Shown here: positions 8,667 through 16,611 of the stretch, in pieces
Position numbering within the stretch: the stretch's first letter is position 1
How the letters are laid out: each line of letters begins with the position of its first letter
Assembly: GCA_902594395.1 (NCBI GenBank)
Contig: CACJLZ010000002.1
Span: forward strand, 1 to 64,000
Direction of reading: 5' to 3'
From: an uncultured Pelagibacteraceae bacterium
GTDB taxonomy: Bacteria > Pseudomonadota > Alphaproteobacteria > Pelagibacterales > Pelagibacteraceae
DNA: 64,000 bases
Translations under genes and position numbers: made by a program
Notes under the pieces: generated by a model
The model's database searches: none
The model's input: only the letters and a program-made list of their open reading frames with translations
Told to the model about the DNA's origin: nothing

Positions 8667-9898
8667 AGCTTAAAAAAGGAATTCCAGTAATAGATCAAGG
8701 CAATAAACTTGGATTTTGGGGTGGAAAATTTGGGGGAAATTTTGTGCCCGAAACATTGAAAAAACCTATCGAAGATTTGGAAATTCTTTTCAACAAGCTC
8801 AAAAAAGATAATAAATTTATAAACGAAAGAGACAAATATTTTAAAAATTGGGTTGGTAGTCCTACTCGATTCATCAAATTAGAAAATTTAACTAAACATG
8901 TGGGTGGAGCTCAAATTTGGTCTAAAGTTGTATCTGATGCAAATGGAGGAGCACATAAAATTTATAATGCAACTGTTCACTGTTTACTTGCAAAGCGTTC
9001 TGGGAAAAAAATTATTTGTGGAGACACTGGTGCTGGCTATGCAGGTAAAATGTTGAGTATGGCAGCTAAAAAATTTGGTTTAAAATGTAAAATTTTCATG
9101 GGCGCAAAAGATATTCAAAGGCAGCAACCAAATGTAAAAGCTATGAAAAAAAATGGGGCCGAGGTCATTCCTGTATATTCTGGAAGTCAAACTCTCGTAG
9201 ATGCAGTCTCTGAGTGCATGCGATACTGGGTTGCGAATTGTGATAAAGTTGCCATGTGTGTTGGCAGCACCGTTGGTCCAGCTATATTTGTTCGCATCTG
9301 TGGATGGAGTACAAGTCAAATATCGAGAGAACTTAAAATTCAATTAATTAATGAATTTGGATCAGTTCCAAAAAAACTTAAACTTTATAATTGCGTTGGA
9401 GGAGGAAGTTCTAGTTTTGGGTTCTGGAATGAATTTATGGATTACGATAAAAAACAATGTGAATTTATTGGTGTAGAGGCTGGTGGACCTGCAAAAAGTA
9501 AAAAACATGCAGCGCCACTCACGTATGGATCTAAAATTGGAATACTTCATGGTGCTGCTCAATATGTTAATCAAAATACAGATGGTCAAATAGAAGAGAC
9601 TGAGTCAATTTCAGCTGGACTAGATTATCCTGGTATTTCCCCACTTCATTGTTTTCTTAAAGATACAAAAAGAGCTAGATACACTGCAGCAAGCGATGAG
9701 GAGGCTTTAAACGCTTATAAACTTGTAACGAAGTTTGAAAAATTAAGACCCTCCCTTGAACCAAGTCACGCTTTTTCAGTCGCGATAGCAGATTCAAAAA
9801 AATTAAGTAAAGATACAATAGTTGTAGTCAATAGTTGTGGTGATGCTTACAAAGATAGGGGTATTTTAGAGAAAAGATTAGGAAAAAAATATGTTTAA
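8663..9898 (+). CDS. trpB: Tryptophan synthase beta chain, active-site variant
   Basis: TrpB joins indole and serine using PLP. The PLP lysine is kept (GGAHKI, Lys99), as are GGGS for the PLP phosphate and the long C-terminal block DGQIEETESISAGLDYPG. Measured against the Salmonella enzyme (offset +12), the catalytic Glu109 is Asp121, Gln114-His115 of the carboxylate loop are Tyr126-Ala127, the Lys-Arg-Glu-Asp stretch before the lysine motif is VVSD, and NLSGRGDKD is NSCGDAYKD (390-398), so Ser377 is Cys392. The frame is intact at 411 residues and overlaps trpA by 8 bases. It is a true TrpB family member, but activity or substrate may differ. Confidence 0.85.
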   Translation: MKLKKGIPVIDQGNKLGFWGGKFGGNFVPETLKKPIEDLEILFNKLKKDNKFINERDKYFKNWVGSPTRFIKLENLTKHVGGAQIWSKVVSDANGGAHKIYNATVHCLLAKRSGKKIICGDTGAGYAGKMLSMAAKKFGLKCKIFMGAKDIQRQQPNVKAMKKNGAEVIPVYSGSQTLVDAVSECMRYWVANCDKVAMCVGSTVGPAIFVRICGWSTSQISRELKIQLINEFGSVPKKLKLYNCVGGGSSSFGFWNEFMDYDKKQCEFIGVEAGGPAKSKKHAAPLTYGSKIGILHGAAQYVNQNTDGQIEETESISAGLDYPGISPLHCFLKDTKRARYTAASDEEALNAYKLVTKFEKLRPSLEPSHAFSVAIADSKKLSKDTIVVVNSCGDAYKDRGILEKRLGKKYV

Positions 9899-10691
9899 TC
9901 CAATTAGTTTTGCTTTTAAAAAAGCTAAAAGTGAAAATAGACCTGCTTTATTAACTTATACTGTAGCTGGAGATAGTTCAAAAAAACAATCATTAGAGAT
10001 ATTAAAATCAATTTCAAAAAAGGTTGATATATTAGAAATTGGTGTTCCTCATAACACTCCAGTTGCTGATGGAAGTCAAATTCAAACTAGCTCGTATAGA
10101 GCAATCAAAAATGGAATTAAAGTAAATGATATTTTTAAAATTGTAAAAGATTTTAAAAAATTTGACAAAAATAAACCAATTATATTGATGGGATACTATA
10201 ATATGATTTTTCAATATGGTGAAAACGAGTTTTTAAAAAAATGCAAAATTTCAGGAGTAAATGGATTAATAATTGTAGATTTGCCTTGGCCTGAAAATAA
10301 AAAGTTTACAACTAAATGTAAAAAAAAATCAATATTTTTTATTCAACTTTTATCTCCGACCACATCTAAAAGCAGGTTAAAAAAGATAATTAATGATTCT
10401 CATGAAATGATTTATTTTATATCTATGCTCTCTACTACGGGGGGGAAGCTTAAAGTTTCCTCCAAAGAAATAATGTCTAACTATAATAAAATTAAAAAAG
10501 TAAACTCAAAAAAAAATGTTGTGATTGGCTTTGGTATTACCGAAAAAACTATAAAATCTCTTAAAAAAGCTGATGGTTTAGTTGTTGGAAGTGCTATTTG
10601 TGAAGAGATAACAAATTCAATAAAAAAAAGACAAAATCCTGTCACAAATGTTTATAATGTCGTAAATAGATTAAAAAATAAAATTAAATGA
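9891..10691 (+). CDS. trpA: Tryptophan synthase alpha chain, interface variant
   Basis: TrpA cleaves indole-3-glycerol phosphate and channels indole to TrpB. The catalytic residues Glu49 (EIGVP) and Asp60 (ADGS) are in place and the loop-6 threonine is kept in STTGG. The otherwise near-invariant PFSDP-ADGP segment reads PHNTP-ADGS (53-62), so the Asp56 that contacts TrpB is Thr. Phosphate-site segments GFGIT and GSAI are normal. The length is 266 residues. It overlaps accD by 4 bases. Change at the TrpB-facing loop matches the altered TrpB next door. Confidence 0.88.
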   Translation: MFNPISFAFKKAKSENRPALLTYTVAGDSSKKQSLEILKSISKKVDILEIGVPHNTPVADGSQIQTSSYRAIKNGIKVNDIFKIVKDFKKFDKNKPIILMGYYNMIFQYGENEFLKKCKISGVNGLIIVDLPWPENKKFTTKCKKKSIFFIQLLSPTTSKSRLKKIINDSHEMIYFISMLSTTGGKLKVSSKEIMSNYNKIKKVNSKKNVVIGFGITEKTIKSLKKADGLVVGSAICEEITNSIKKRQNPVTNVYNVVNRLKNKIK

Positions 10692-11623
10692 ACTGGATAA
10701 CAAAAATAATAAACGCTGGTGAAAAAATAAAAACTGCCATACATAAAAGAGCAACAAAAGAAGAAATTGCAAACAGTGATTGGACCAGCTGCTGTAAAGG
10801 ACCTATTTTAAAAAAAGATTTGGAAGAAAATCTTTGGGTGTGCCCTGAGCCTGGGTGTAAAAAACATCACAGAATAAGCCCAAAGCAAAGATTTGATATT
10901 TTATTTGGTAAAAATAATTATGAGATATTTAAAACTCCTATTCCAAAAGATGATCCTTTGGGATTCATTGATAGCAAACCTTATAAAGAAAGATTAAAAA
11001 GTGCACGTAAAAAAACAGGCTTAGAATGTAGTATGGTTGTTGCTGAAGGTTCTATAAATCAAATTAAAATTACTGCAGTTGCATCTGACTTTGATTTTAT
11101 GGGTGCCAGCATTGGAGCAGCAGAGGGTGAAGCTTTTTTGTATGCAGCTCAACATGCAGTAGATAATAAGCAACCGTTACTAGTGTGTGCAACAGGGGGC
11201 GGTATGAAAATGCAAGAGTCATCAATCTCATTATCTCAAATGACACGAACTACACTTGCAATTAATGAAGTTAAAGCTGCAGGTTTGCCTTACATAGTTT
11301 TGATGGCAAGCCCAGTTGCTGGAGGAATCACAGCTAGTTATGCAATGTTGGGTGATATTCATATTGCAGAACCTGATGCGCTAATTGCGTTTGCTGGAGC
11401 TAGGGTCATCCAAGGAACTGTAAAAGAAGAATTACCTGAAGGTTTCCAAAGAAGTGAGTATGTTCAAAAAACAGGTTTTATTGATTTGATTGTTGAAAGA
11501 AAAGACCTTGCTGAAAAAATTGGGATTTTAATTTCAATTCTATTAAATAAGAAACCTGTTATAAGCACTGAAGAAAATGAAACTTCAGAAGATAGTCAGT
11601 CAATTACAAAAGCTGCATCCTAA
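10688..11623 (+). CDS. accD: Acetyl-CoA carboxylase carboxyltransferase beta subunit
   Basis: It transfers the carboxyl group from biotin to acetyl-CoA with AccA, starting fatty acid synthesis. The crotonase-like core is clear: MGASIGAAEGE, then ATGGGMKMQE and SPVAGGITASYAMLGD, with FAGARVIQGT near the end. The N-terminal zinc ribbon is atypical: cysteines lie at 35, 36, 52 and 57 instead of two Cys-x2-Cys pairs. The protein is 311 residues. Its last 47 bases overlap the start of folC in another frame, which is long even for this genome. Confidence 0.93.
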   Translation: MNWITKIINAGEKIKTAIHKRATKEEIANSDWTSCCKGPILKKDLEENLWVCPEPGCKKHHRISPKQRFDILFGKNNYEIFKTPIPKDDPLGFIDSKPYKERLKSARKKTGLECSMVVAEGSINQIKITAVASDFDFMGASIGAAEGEAFLYAAQHAVDNKQPLLVCATGGGMKMQESSISLSQMTRTTLAINEVKAAGLPYIVLMASPVAGGITASYAMLGDIHIAEPDALIAFAGARVIQGTVKEELPEGFQRSEYVQKTGFIDLIVERKDLAEKIGILISILLNKKPVISTEENETSEDSQSITKAAS

Positions 11624-12842
11624 AGAAATAGATTTAAGTTTAGATCGTATAAAAATTCTTTGTGAAAAATTAGGTAATCCTCAGGACAAAATAAAAGCAA
11701 TATCAGTCGTAGGTACAAATGGTAAACAATCTACCATTAATGCAATTTTTTCAATTCTCAAAGAATCAAAATTGAAATGCAATGTTTATACGAGCCCTCA
11801 CATTCAAAAAATCAATGAGCGATTTGTTTTTAATAATAATATGCTTCATGATAATGAATTAATTGATCTTTTTAAAGAAGTTGAAAAAATAAATGATCAA
11901 AGTCCCTTAACTTTTTTTGAGGCTTTGACTGCTTGTTATTTCTATAAGGCTGCTCAATATCCCAATAATATTAATTTAATTGAGGCAGGTTTGTTTCATA
12001 GGTTTGACGCAACTAATATTCTAAAAGATAATTTAGCAAGTATTGTATGCTCTATTAGTAAAGATCATCTTGATTGGTTACCAAAGGATCAACAAACTAT
12101 TGAAAAAATTGTATTTGAAAAAACATCCTCTCTTTTAAATTCTAATATAATTGTATCTAAACAATACTCGGTTAAAACAACTGAGAGTATCAAAAAATCA
12201 ATTTCACAAAACTTATCTAATAAATTGTTTTTTAATGAAGATTATAGTTATTCTAATGGAGAAAATGGTTTTTTTTATTATGAAGATAAATTTGGTGGCT
12301 TAAAACTGCCGTTGCCAAATATTCTTGGACAATTTCAGTTAGAAAATATTTCAACAGCAATAGCAGCAATAAGACAGTTAAATTTAGAAGTTAAAGATGA
12401 TGATATAAAAAATGCAATTACCAAAATTGAGAGTATTGGCAGATTACAGGAAATAAAGTCTGGAAAAATTAAAGATCTAATCAAAAATAACCGGTTATTG
12501 TTAGATGGAAGTCATAATGAAGATGGCGCTAGAGTTTTAAATGAATATCTTCAAACTTTAGATTGTAATAAGCATTTTATCATAGGAATGATGTCTAATA
12601 AAAATCATGAAGAATACATTGGCCACTTTAAAGATATTTCGTCTCTAACCACTGTTGATATCCCTAATCAGCAAAACGCTATCAGTGGTAAAAAATTAAA
12701 AGAAAAATTTAGAAATATTTTAAATGTTAAATATGAAGAAAATGTTGAAAAAGCAATTAAAACACTATCACTTAAAGAAAATGATATTTTAATAATTACA
12801 GGATCTTTGTATTTAGCCGGCGAAGTATTAAACTTAAATTAG
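11577..12842 (+). CDS. folC: Folylpolyglutamate/dihydrofolate synthase
   Basis: It adds glutamate to dihydropteroate and folates, Mur-ligase style. The ATP loop is VVGTNGKQST (residues 44-53); the family normally has GTNGKGS, so Gln51 replaces a glycine. Later come the SPH loop (TSPHIQKINERF), SKDHLDWL and the Mur C-terminal motif LLDGSHNEDGA. The start at 11577 is preferred because the stretch LHPKEIDLSLDRIK is the normal N-terminus of alphaproteobacterial FolC. It therefore overlaps accD by 47 bases. Its stop overlaps the convergent trxA stop by 4 bases. Confidence 0.9.
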   Translation: MKLQKIVSQLQKLHPKEIDLSLDRIKILCEKLGNPQDKIKAISVVGTNGKQSTINAIFSILKESKLKCNVYTSPHIQKINERFVFNNNMLHDNELIDLFKEVEKINDQSPLTFFEALTACYFYKAAQYPNNINLIEAGLFHRFDATNILKDNLASIVCSISKDHLDWLPKDQQTIEKIVFEKTSSLLNSNIIVSKQYSVKTTESIKKSISQNLSNKLFFNEDYSYSNGENGFFYYEDKFGGLKLPLPNILGQFQLENISTAIAAIRQLNLEVKDDDIKNAITKIESIGRLQEIKSGKIKDLIKNNRLLLDGSHNEDGARVLNEYLQTLDCNKHFIIGMMSNKNHEEYIGHFKDISSLTTVDIPNQQNAISGKKLKEKFRNILNVKYEENVEKAIKTLSLKENDILIITGSLYLAGEVLNLN

Positions 12843-13156
12843 ATATTTTTTTCTAAAAACTCTTTCATATGGCTTTCAGGAACTCCACCAACTTTTCTAT
12901 CAACCTCGACACCTTTTTTATAGATTATAACTGTTGGAACACCTCTTATTCCTGCAGCACTCCCCGTATTAATACCACCATCTTCTATATCGGCATAATA
13001 AAAACCAGCTTTGTCCTTATACTCAACTGCAAGTTTATCCATAATTGGTTTTAAAGACTTACAAGGGCCACACCAGGCTGCGCTAAACTGAATTACTGAA
13101 ACGTCTTCACCTTTAATTTTGTTTTCAAAATCTTCATCTTTAAAATCTATAAGCAT
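12839..13156 (-). CDS. trxA: Thioredoxin
   Basis: The 105-residue protein has the thioredoxin active site WCGPCK at about residues 28-33, followed by the cis-proline segment GVPTVIIYKKG. It reduces disulfides in cytosolic proteins with thioredoxin reductase. There is no signal peptide, so it acts in the cytoplasm. It sits next to folC as in many Alphaproteobacteria but in the opposite direction, tail to tail. Confidence 0.95.
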   Translation of the reverse strand: MLIDFKDEDFENKIKGEDVSVIQFSAAWCGPCKSLKPIMDKLAVEYKDKAGFYYADIEDGGINTGSAAGIRGVPTVIIYKKGVEVDRKVGGVPESHMKEFLEKNI

Positions 13157-13190
13157 AAATCCTTTCTATTAATTTGTTTATTAAAGTCAA

Positions 13191-14627
13191 CTAGGCAATT
13201 TCATATTTCTTTTCAATAGACATAATAAAATCATTTATTTCTTCTAGTTTATTTAATTCATTTTTATCATCTCTTTTATCTGCTTGATCTCTCAAATAGT
13301 CGATTTCATTATATGCCATATTTACCGTTTGCCACTTCTCCTTGTTCTTACTTAGTATACGTCTAGCAATTTCGCTTTTAATATTTTTATATAAATCAAG
13401 TGGTAAAATTTGCGGCGCTTCCTGATAAATAATTTTTTGTCCAAACCAACTGCATCTTTTGTCTGTAAATTTATCTAGCATTTTCAACTTATCTTCCCAA
13501 GACGAGCTATGCCAGATTTTAAAAAGAGCAGTATCTTTATTAGGAATAAATTTTTCATACAAAGTCTCTTCAGGTAACAAATCTTCCTGGGTTTTAGTTT
13601 GCTCTTTTTCCTCTGCTGCCTCTCTATTTATAATTTGTATATTTTTGCAAAAATTTTCATTATTTCTGACCATTTGTGCTCTTTTTTTTATTGTTTCTAA
13701 ATCTAGGTCTGAATAGGGTTTTTGTTTTAAGGCAAACTCTTTATTCAAAATTACTGGAGCTTTATTGGTTTTTAAAACTCTTATAGCCTTAGGACTATAT
13801 TTTTTTAGTATATCTCTTAATTGATTTACTGATAAATTTAATAATGGTTCTGGATCTCTTCTCAAATCCCAAACATATCCCCACGATGCGTAAGACGGAT
13901 GAAAACAATGATTTGGATGTAGTGTGCTAGTGAGATACATCATATTTCTACCCTTAACATTTTCAAAAATAGAATATATACCCTCATTTTTTAAAAACGT
14001 TTCTACGCTTGTTTTAGTTGATGTTTTTAAAAATGTTTCCCAATTTTCTTTATGTTTATCTTTAATAATTCTAAGAATCTTTAGTGAGTTTTGCGCATCA
14101 ACGTAGGCAGTATGGCTTGCTGAAGTGTCAAAACCTTGTATTCTTGATAAAGATTCTAATGCTAAGCTTGGGTTTCCCGCCTCAGTTAATTCTGTTTTTA
14201 AAGTTTCAGAATTCAAGGTTTGAGCTGCCCTAGCTATATGTAAACCATCATGTTCACTGTTAGGTGATGAGTGAGTAGCGTAAGGATAACGGTTACCCTT
14301 AAAAAAATTGAAATGAAACATCCTTCGATCAAAATTTAAATTTGACCACCCCATAAACATTGCTGGTGCACATTTAGAGAAAAAATTTTCAACAGCACCT
14401 AAAAAATCATAATGTGAATAATTGCCTTTAGTTAATAAATCAATACTGGTTGAATTTACAAGTAAAGCCTTAGCACTCGGCACCTCACCTTCCGGCATTC
14501 TCCCTCTTATATTTAACTTTCCAATTTCTTTTAAATTTTTATCAACTACAACAGCCCCAACTTCAATTATGGATCCCCATATTGTTGAATTCGTAGTTTC
14601 GGTATCGTAAATTACAATTTTATCCAT
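13191..14627 (-). CDS. sbcB: Exodeoxyribonuclease I (DEDDh 3'-5' ssDNA exonuclease)
   Basis: Motif Exo I is YDTET (Asp8, Glu10), Exo II lies in WSNLNFDRRMF, and Exo III is SHTAYVDA, the His-x4-Asp form of the DEDDh group. The rest matches the SH3-like and C-terminal helical parts of exonuclease I, including LHPNHCFHPS and WDLRRDPEPLL. The length of 478 residues is normal. The enzyme degrades single-stranded DNA from 3' ends and works in recombination and mismatch repair. It is third in a minus-strand set of DNA-processing genes with rmuC and a PD-(D/E)XK nuclease, 6 bases behind the latter. Confidence 0.88.
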   Translation of the reverse strand: MDKIVIYDTETTNSTIWGSIIEVGAVVVDKNLKEIGKLNIRGRMPEGEVPSAKALLVNSTSIDLLTKGNYSHYDFLGAVENFFSKCAPAMFMGWSNLNFDRRMFHFNFFKGNRYPYATHSSPNSEHDGLHIARAAQTLNSETLKTELTEAGNPSLALESLSRIQGFDTSASHTAYVDAQNSLKILRIIKDKHKENWETFLKTSTKTSVETFLKNEGIYSIFENVKGRNMMYLTSTLHPNHCFHPSYASWGYVWDLRRDPEPLLNLSVNQLRDILKKYSPKAIRVLKTNKAPVILNKEFALKQKPYSDLDLETIKKRAQMVRNNENFCKNIQIINREAAEEKEQTKTQEDLLPEETLYEKFIPNKDTALFKIWHSSSWEDKLKMLDKFTDKRCSWFGQKIIYQEAPQILPLDLYKNIKSEIARRILSKNKEKWQTVNMAYNEIDYLRDQADKRDDKNELNKLEEINDFIMSIEKKYEIA

Positions 14628-14633
14628 TTTTTA

Positions 14634-15320
14634 TTAAACTAAATTATTCATTTCATTAAACTTTTTTAATCTACCTAAAAACAAATTTTGATATGTTATT
14701 AGTTCAGGCCCTTGAATCTTAAACTCTTGAAATAAATTATCCACTGTGCAAACTAAAATAACACATGCATTAATGTTGGAATTGTAAACAACATTATGCG
14801 CTAAAGAGTAAGCGGCAGTTTGTAAAAACCAAGAGTCTATGTACTCTGCTTTTTTTGGTTTGTTGGACTGCTTGAAATCAATTATTGTCTCTTTACCTTC
14901 ATAAACACCCACACAGTCTGCTGTGCCTGCATATCTCTCAGGATAATACATAGTGCACTCCACACCATATATTTCCTCTAATCTATTTGTTAAACCCTTA
15001 TCAATAATTTCTTTTGCCATTTTTTTATATTGTTCATTGTCTTCAAAGAAACTCAAATTTTCTCTACCTAAAAGAAAAGACTCTAAATAGCTGTGCATTT
15101 GAGAACCTCTGCTACTTGCTGCCTTTGTTATAGCTTCAGCTTCTTTGTGACCGGTTCTCTCTCTCCAGTTTGCTAATGCTGCTTTATCTTCCTCGGATTT
15201 AGTTGCATCAAGTATTGAGGTCACACTCGGTAACTTTGCTTCTCCTAATACGTATCTTCTTATTCCATCCTCTGTCGCTCTTGAACTTGAAGGATAGTCA
15301 TATTTTTTGTTCCAACGCAT
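14634..15320 (-). CDS. PD-(D/E)XK family exonuclease, phage-type
   Basis: This 228-residue protein has a RecB-like nuclease core: HSYLE helix (His76-Glu80), GTAD (132-135), IDFK (147-150, the Asp-x-Lys) and Gln167 with Tyr171 in the following helix. The opening (MRWNKKYDYP, then LPSVTSIL) resembles the small exonucleases I associate with marine T4- and T7-like phages; that link is from memory and should be checked by search. I chose ATG at 15318-15320; an upstream ATG at 15398 would add 26 residues lacking the family look and overlap rmuC by 41 bases. It likely degrades or trims DNA ends together with its neighbours. Confidence 0.72.
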   Translation of the reverse strand: MRWNKKYDYPSSSRATEDGIRRYVLGEAKLPSVTSILDATKSEEDKAALANWRERTGHKEAEAITKAASSRGSQMHSYLESFLLGRENLSFFEDNEQYKKMAKEIIDKGLTNRLEEIYGVECTMYYPERYAGTADCVGVYEGKETIIDFKQSNKPKKAEYIDSWFLQTAAYSLAHNVVYNSNINACVILVCTVDNLFQEFKIQGPELITYQNLFLGRLKKFNEMNNLV

Positions 15321-15357
15321 GTGATTTCTTATAGTCGGTATTATCTGAAAAAAGAAA

Positions 15358-16449
15358 TTATTTTTTGACTTGTTTATTTCTTTCAACAAAACTCTCAACG
15401 TTCTCTGTTAGAACAGCTTTTTCAACTTGCTCGGGATCTTTTATATTTTCTAAAGTTCTGGTAATTGATCTTGCATCTTTTCCAAAACTATCAACAACTG
15501 TCATAGCCTCCTCAAGTTTTTTTCTTAATTTATAAATATTATCAAAATGACTAGAAAATCTCGTACTTATTGTTTTTAAATGATCATAAATCTCTGTTGC
15601 GTGTTTTGAAATTTTAAGAGACTGAAAGCCCATGTGTAAAGACTGTAAATAAGCTGAAAGAGTATTTGGGCCACAAATTACTATTTTATATTTTTTCATT
15701 AATTCTTGGGTTAATAGTTCTTTGCTGCTTGGGTCTTGATACTCAGTTAATTCTTTATAAAGACTTTCTGTAGGAGCGTACACTATTGCAAAATTTGAAG
15801 TTTTAGGTGGTACAATATATTTTTCCATGACACTTTTTGCTTTAGCTTTAAATGCACTTGCTAATTTTGTTCTACCATCATCAACTGCCTTCTTATCATC
15901 TGCCTCGTGTGCATCTGTAATTGCCTTAAATTTTTCTACAGGAAAATGAGAGTCTACCGGAACCAAAACATTCCCTTGAAGCTTGATTGCAAATTCTACG
16001 TTTTCACTTGTATCTTCTTTCATTTTAACATTTGTCATATATTGAGACGCAGGCAATAAATCTTTGATTAGAGCATCCAAAGAATACTCAGCTAGAGTTC
16101 CATATTTTTTGACCCCTGCTAAAATTTTAGTAATTCCCTCTTGACTTTGATTTAAGAGCTTTACTTGTTCATTAAAATTACCAACCTTCTCATCAACTTT
16201 AGTAAGTGCCTCGGTCATATCCTTTGTAACACCAGTTGATAAAGAGTTAAATGAGGTAGACATCGAACTTAGAGATGTATTGATTGTAGAGTTTAAGCTA
16301 TCTTTTAATCTAATAATTTCCGCATTCAAATTTGCTATTTCATTAGTCTCATCAGCTCTGTTCTCTTTCTTGGACTTTATATTTAAATACAAAATAGCCA
16401 AGATTGCTCCAAACATTAAAATCAAAATTATTAATAAAATTGTGTCCAT
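15358..16449 (-). CDS. rmuC: DNA recombination protein RmuC
   Basis: A single N-terminal membrane segment (LLIILILMFGAILAILYL) is followed by a coiled-coil region to about residue 110 and the RmuC domain, with PVDSHFPVEKF and later the helix-rich TRFSSHFDNIYKLRKKLE. RmuC proteins limit inversions at short inverted repeats and are predicted to carry a restriction-endonuclease-like fold. The length is 363 residues. It is first of a three-gene minus-strand nuclease set and divergent from a small membrane-protein frame starting 31 bases away. Confidence 0.88.
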   Translation of the reverse strand: MDTILLIILILMFGAILAILYLNIKSKKENRADETNEIANLNAEIIRLKDSLNSTINTSLSSMSTSFNSLSTGVTKDMTEALTKVDEKVGNFNEQVKLLNQSQEGITKILAGVKKYGTLAEYSLDALIKDLLPASQYMTNVKMKEDTSENVEFAIKLQGNVLVPVDSHFPVEKFKAITDAHEADDKKAVDDGRTKLASAFKAKAKSVMEKYIVPPKTSNFAIVYAPTESLYKELTEYQDPSSKELLTQELMKKYKIVICGPNTLSAYLQSLHMGFQSLKISKHATEIYDHLKTISTRFSSHFDNIYKLRKKLEEAMTVVDSFGKDARSITRTLENIKDPEQVEKAVLTENVESFVERNKQVKK

Positions 16450-16479
16450 GATTCGTAACTTGTATTATAAGGGATTTTT

Positions 16480-16611
16480 ATGGAATTATATCTTATTTTG
16501 AAAATTATTTTTGGAATAGGGGTTCTAATAGCTACTTATGCAATAATAAGAAATTTGGATATCATCAAAATTATTCTCATATACTTTAAAGATAAATTAC
16601 TTAGAAAGTAA
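16480..16611 (+). CDS. Putative small membrane protein (43 aa)
   Basis: An ATG at 16480 opens a 43-codon frame ending in TAA at 16611. It reads as one hydrophobic helix (residues about 4-23, with the segment IIFGIGVLIATYAIIR) and a short basic tail ending KDKLLRK, a plausible single-span inner-membrane protein with the tail in the cytoplasm. It fills the gap between rmuC (divergent) and hisG (its 3' end overlaps the hisG tail by 15 bases). I do not recognise a family. In AT-rich DNA hydrophobic frames arise by chance, so this is a candidate only. Confidence 0.42.
   Translation: MELYLILKIIFGIGVLIATYAIIRNLDIIKIILIYFKDKLLRK

Noticed and set aside
9080-9343. Minus-strand open frame of 87 codons inside trpB
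   Set aside because: It lies wholly within the trpB coding sequence, has no family look, and its composition is that of an antisense shadow.
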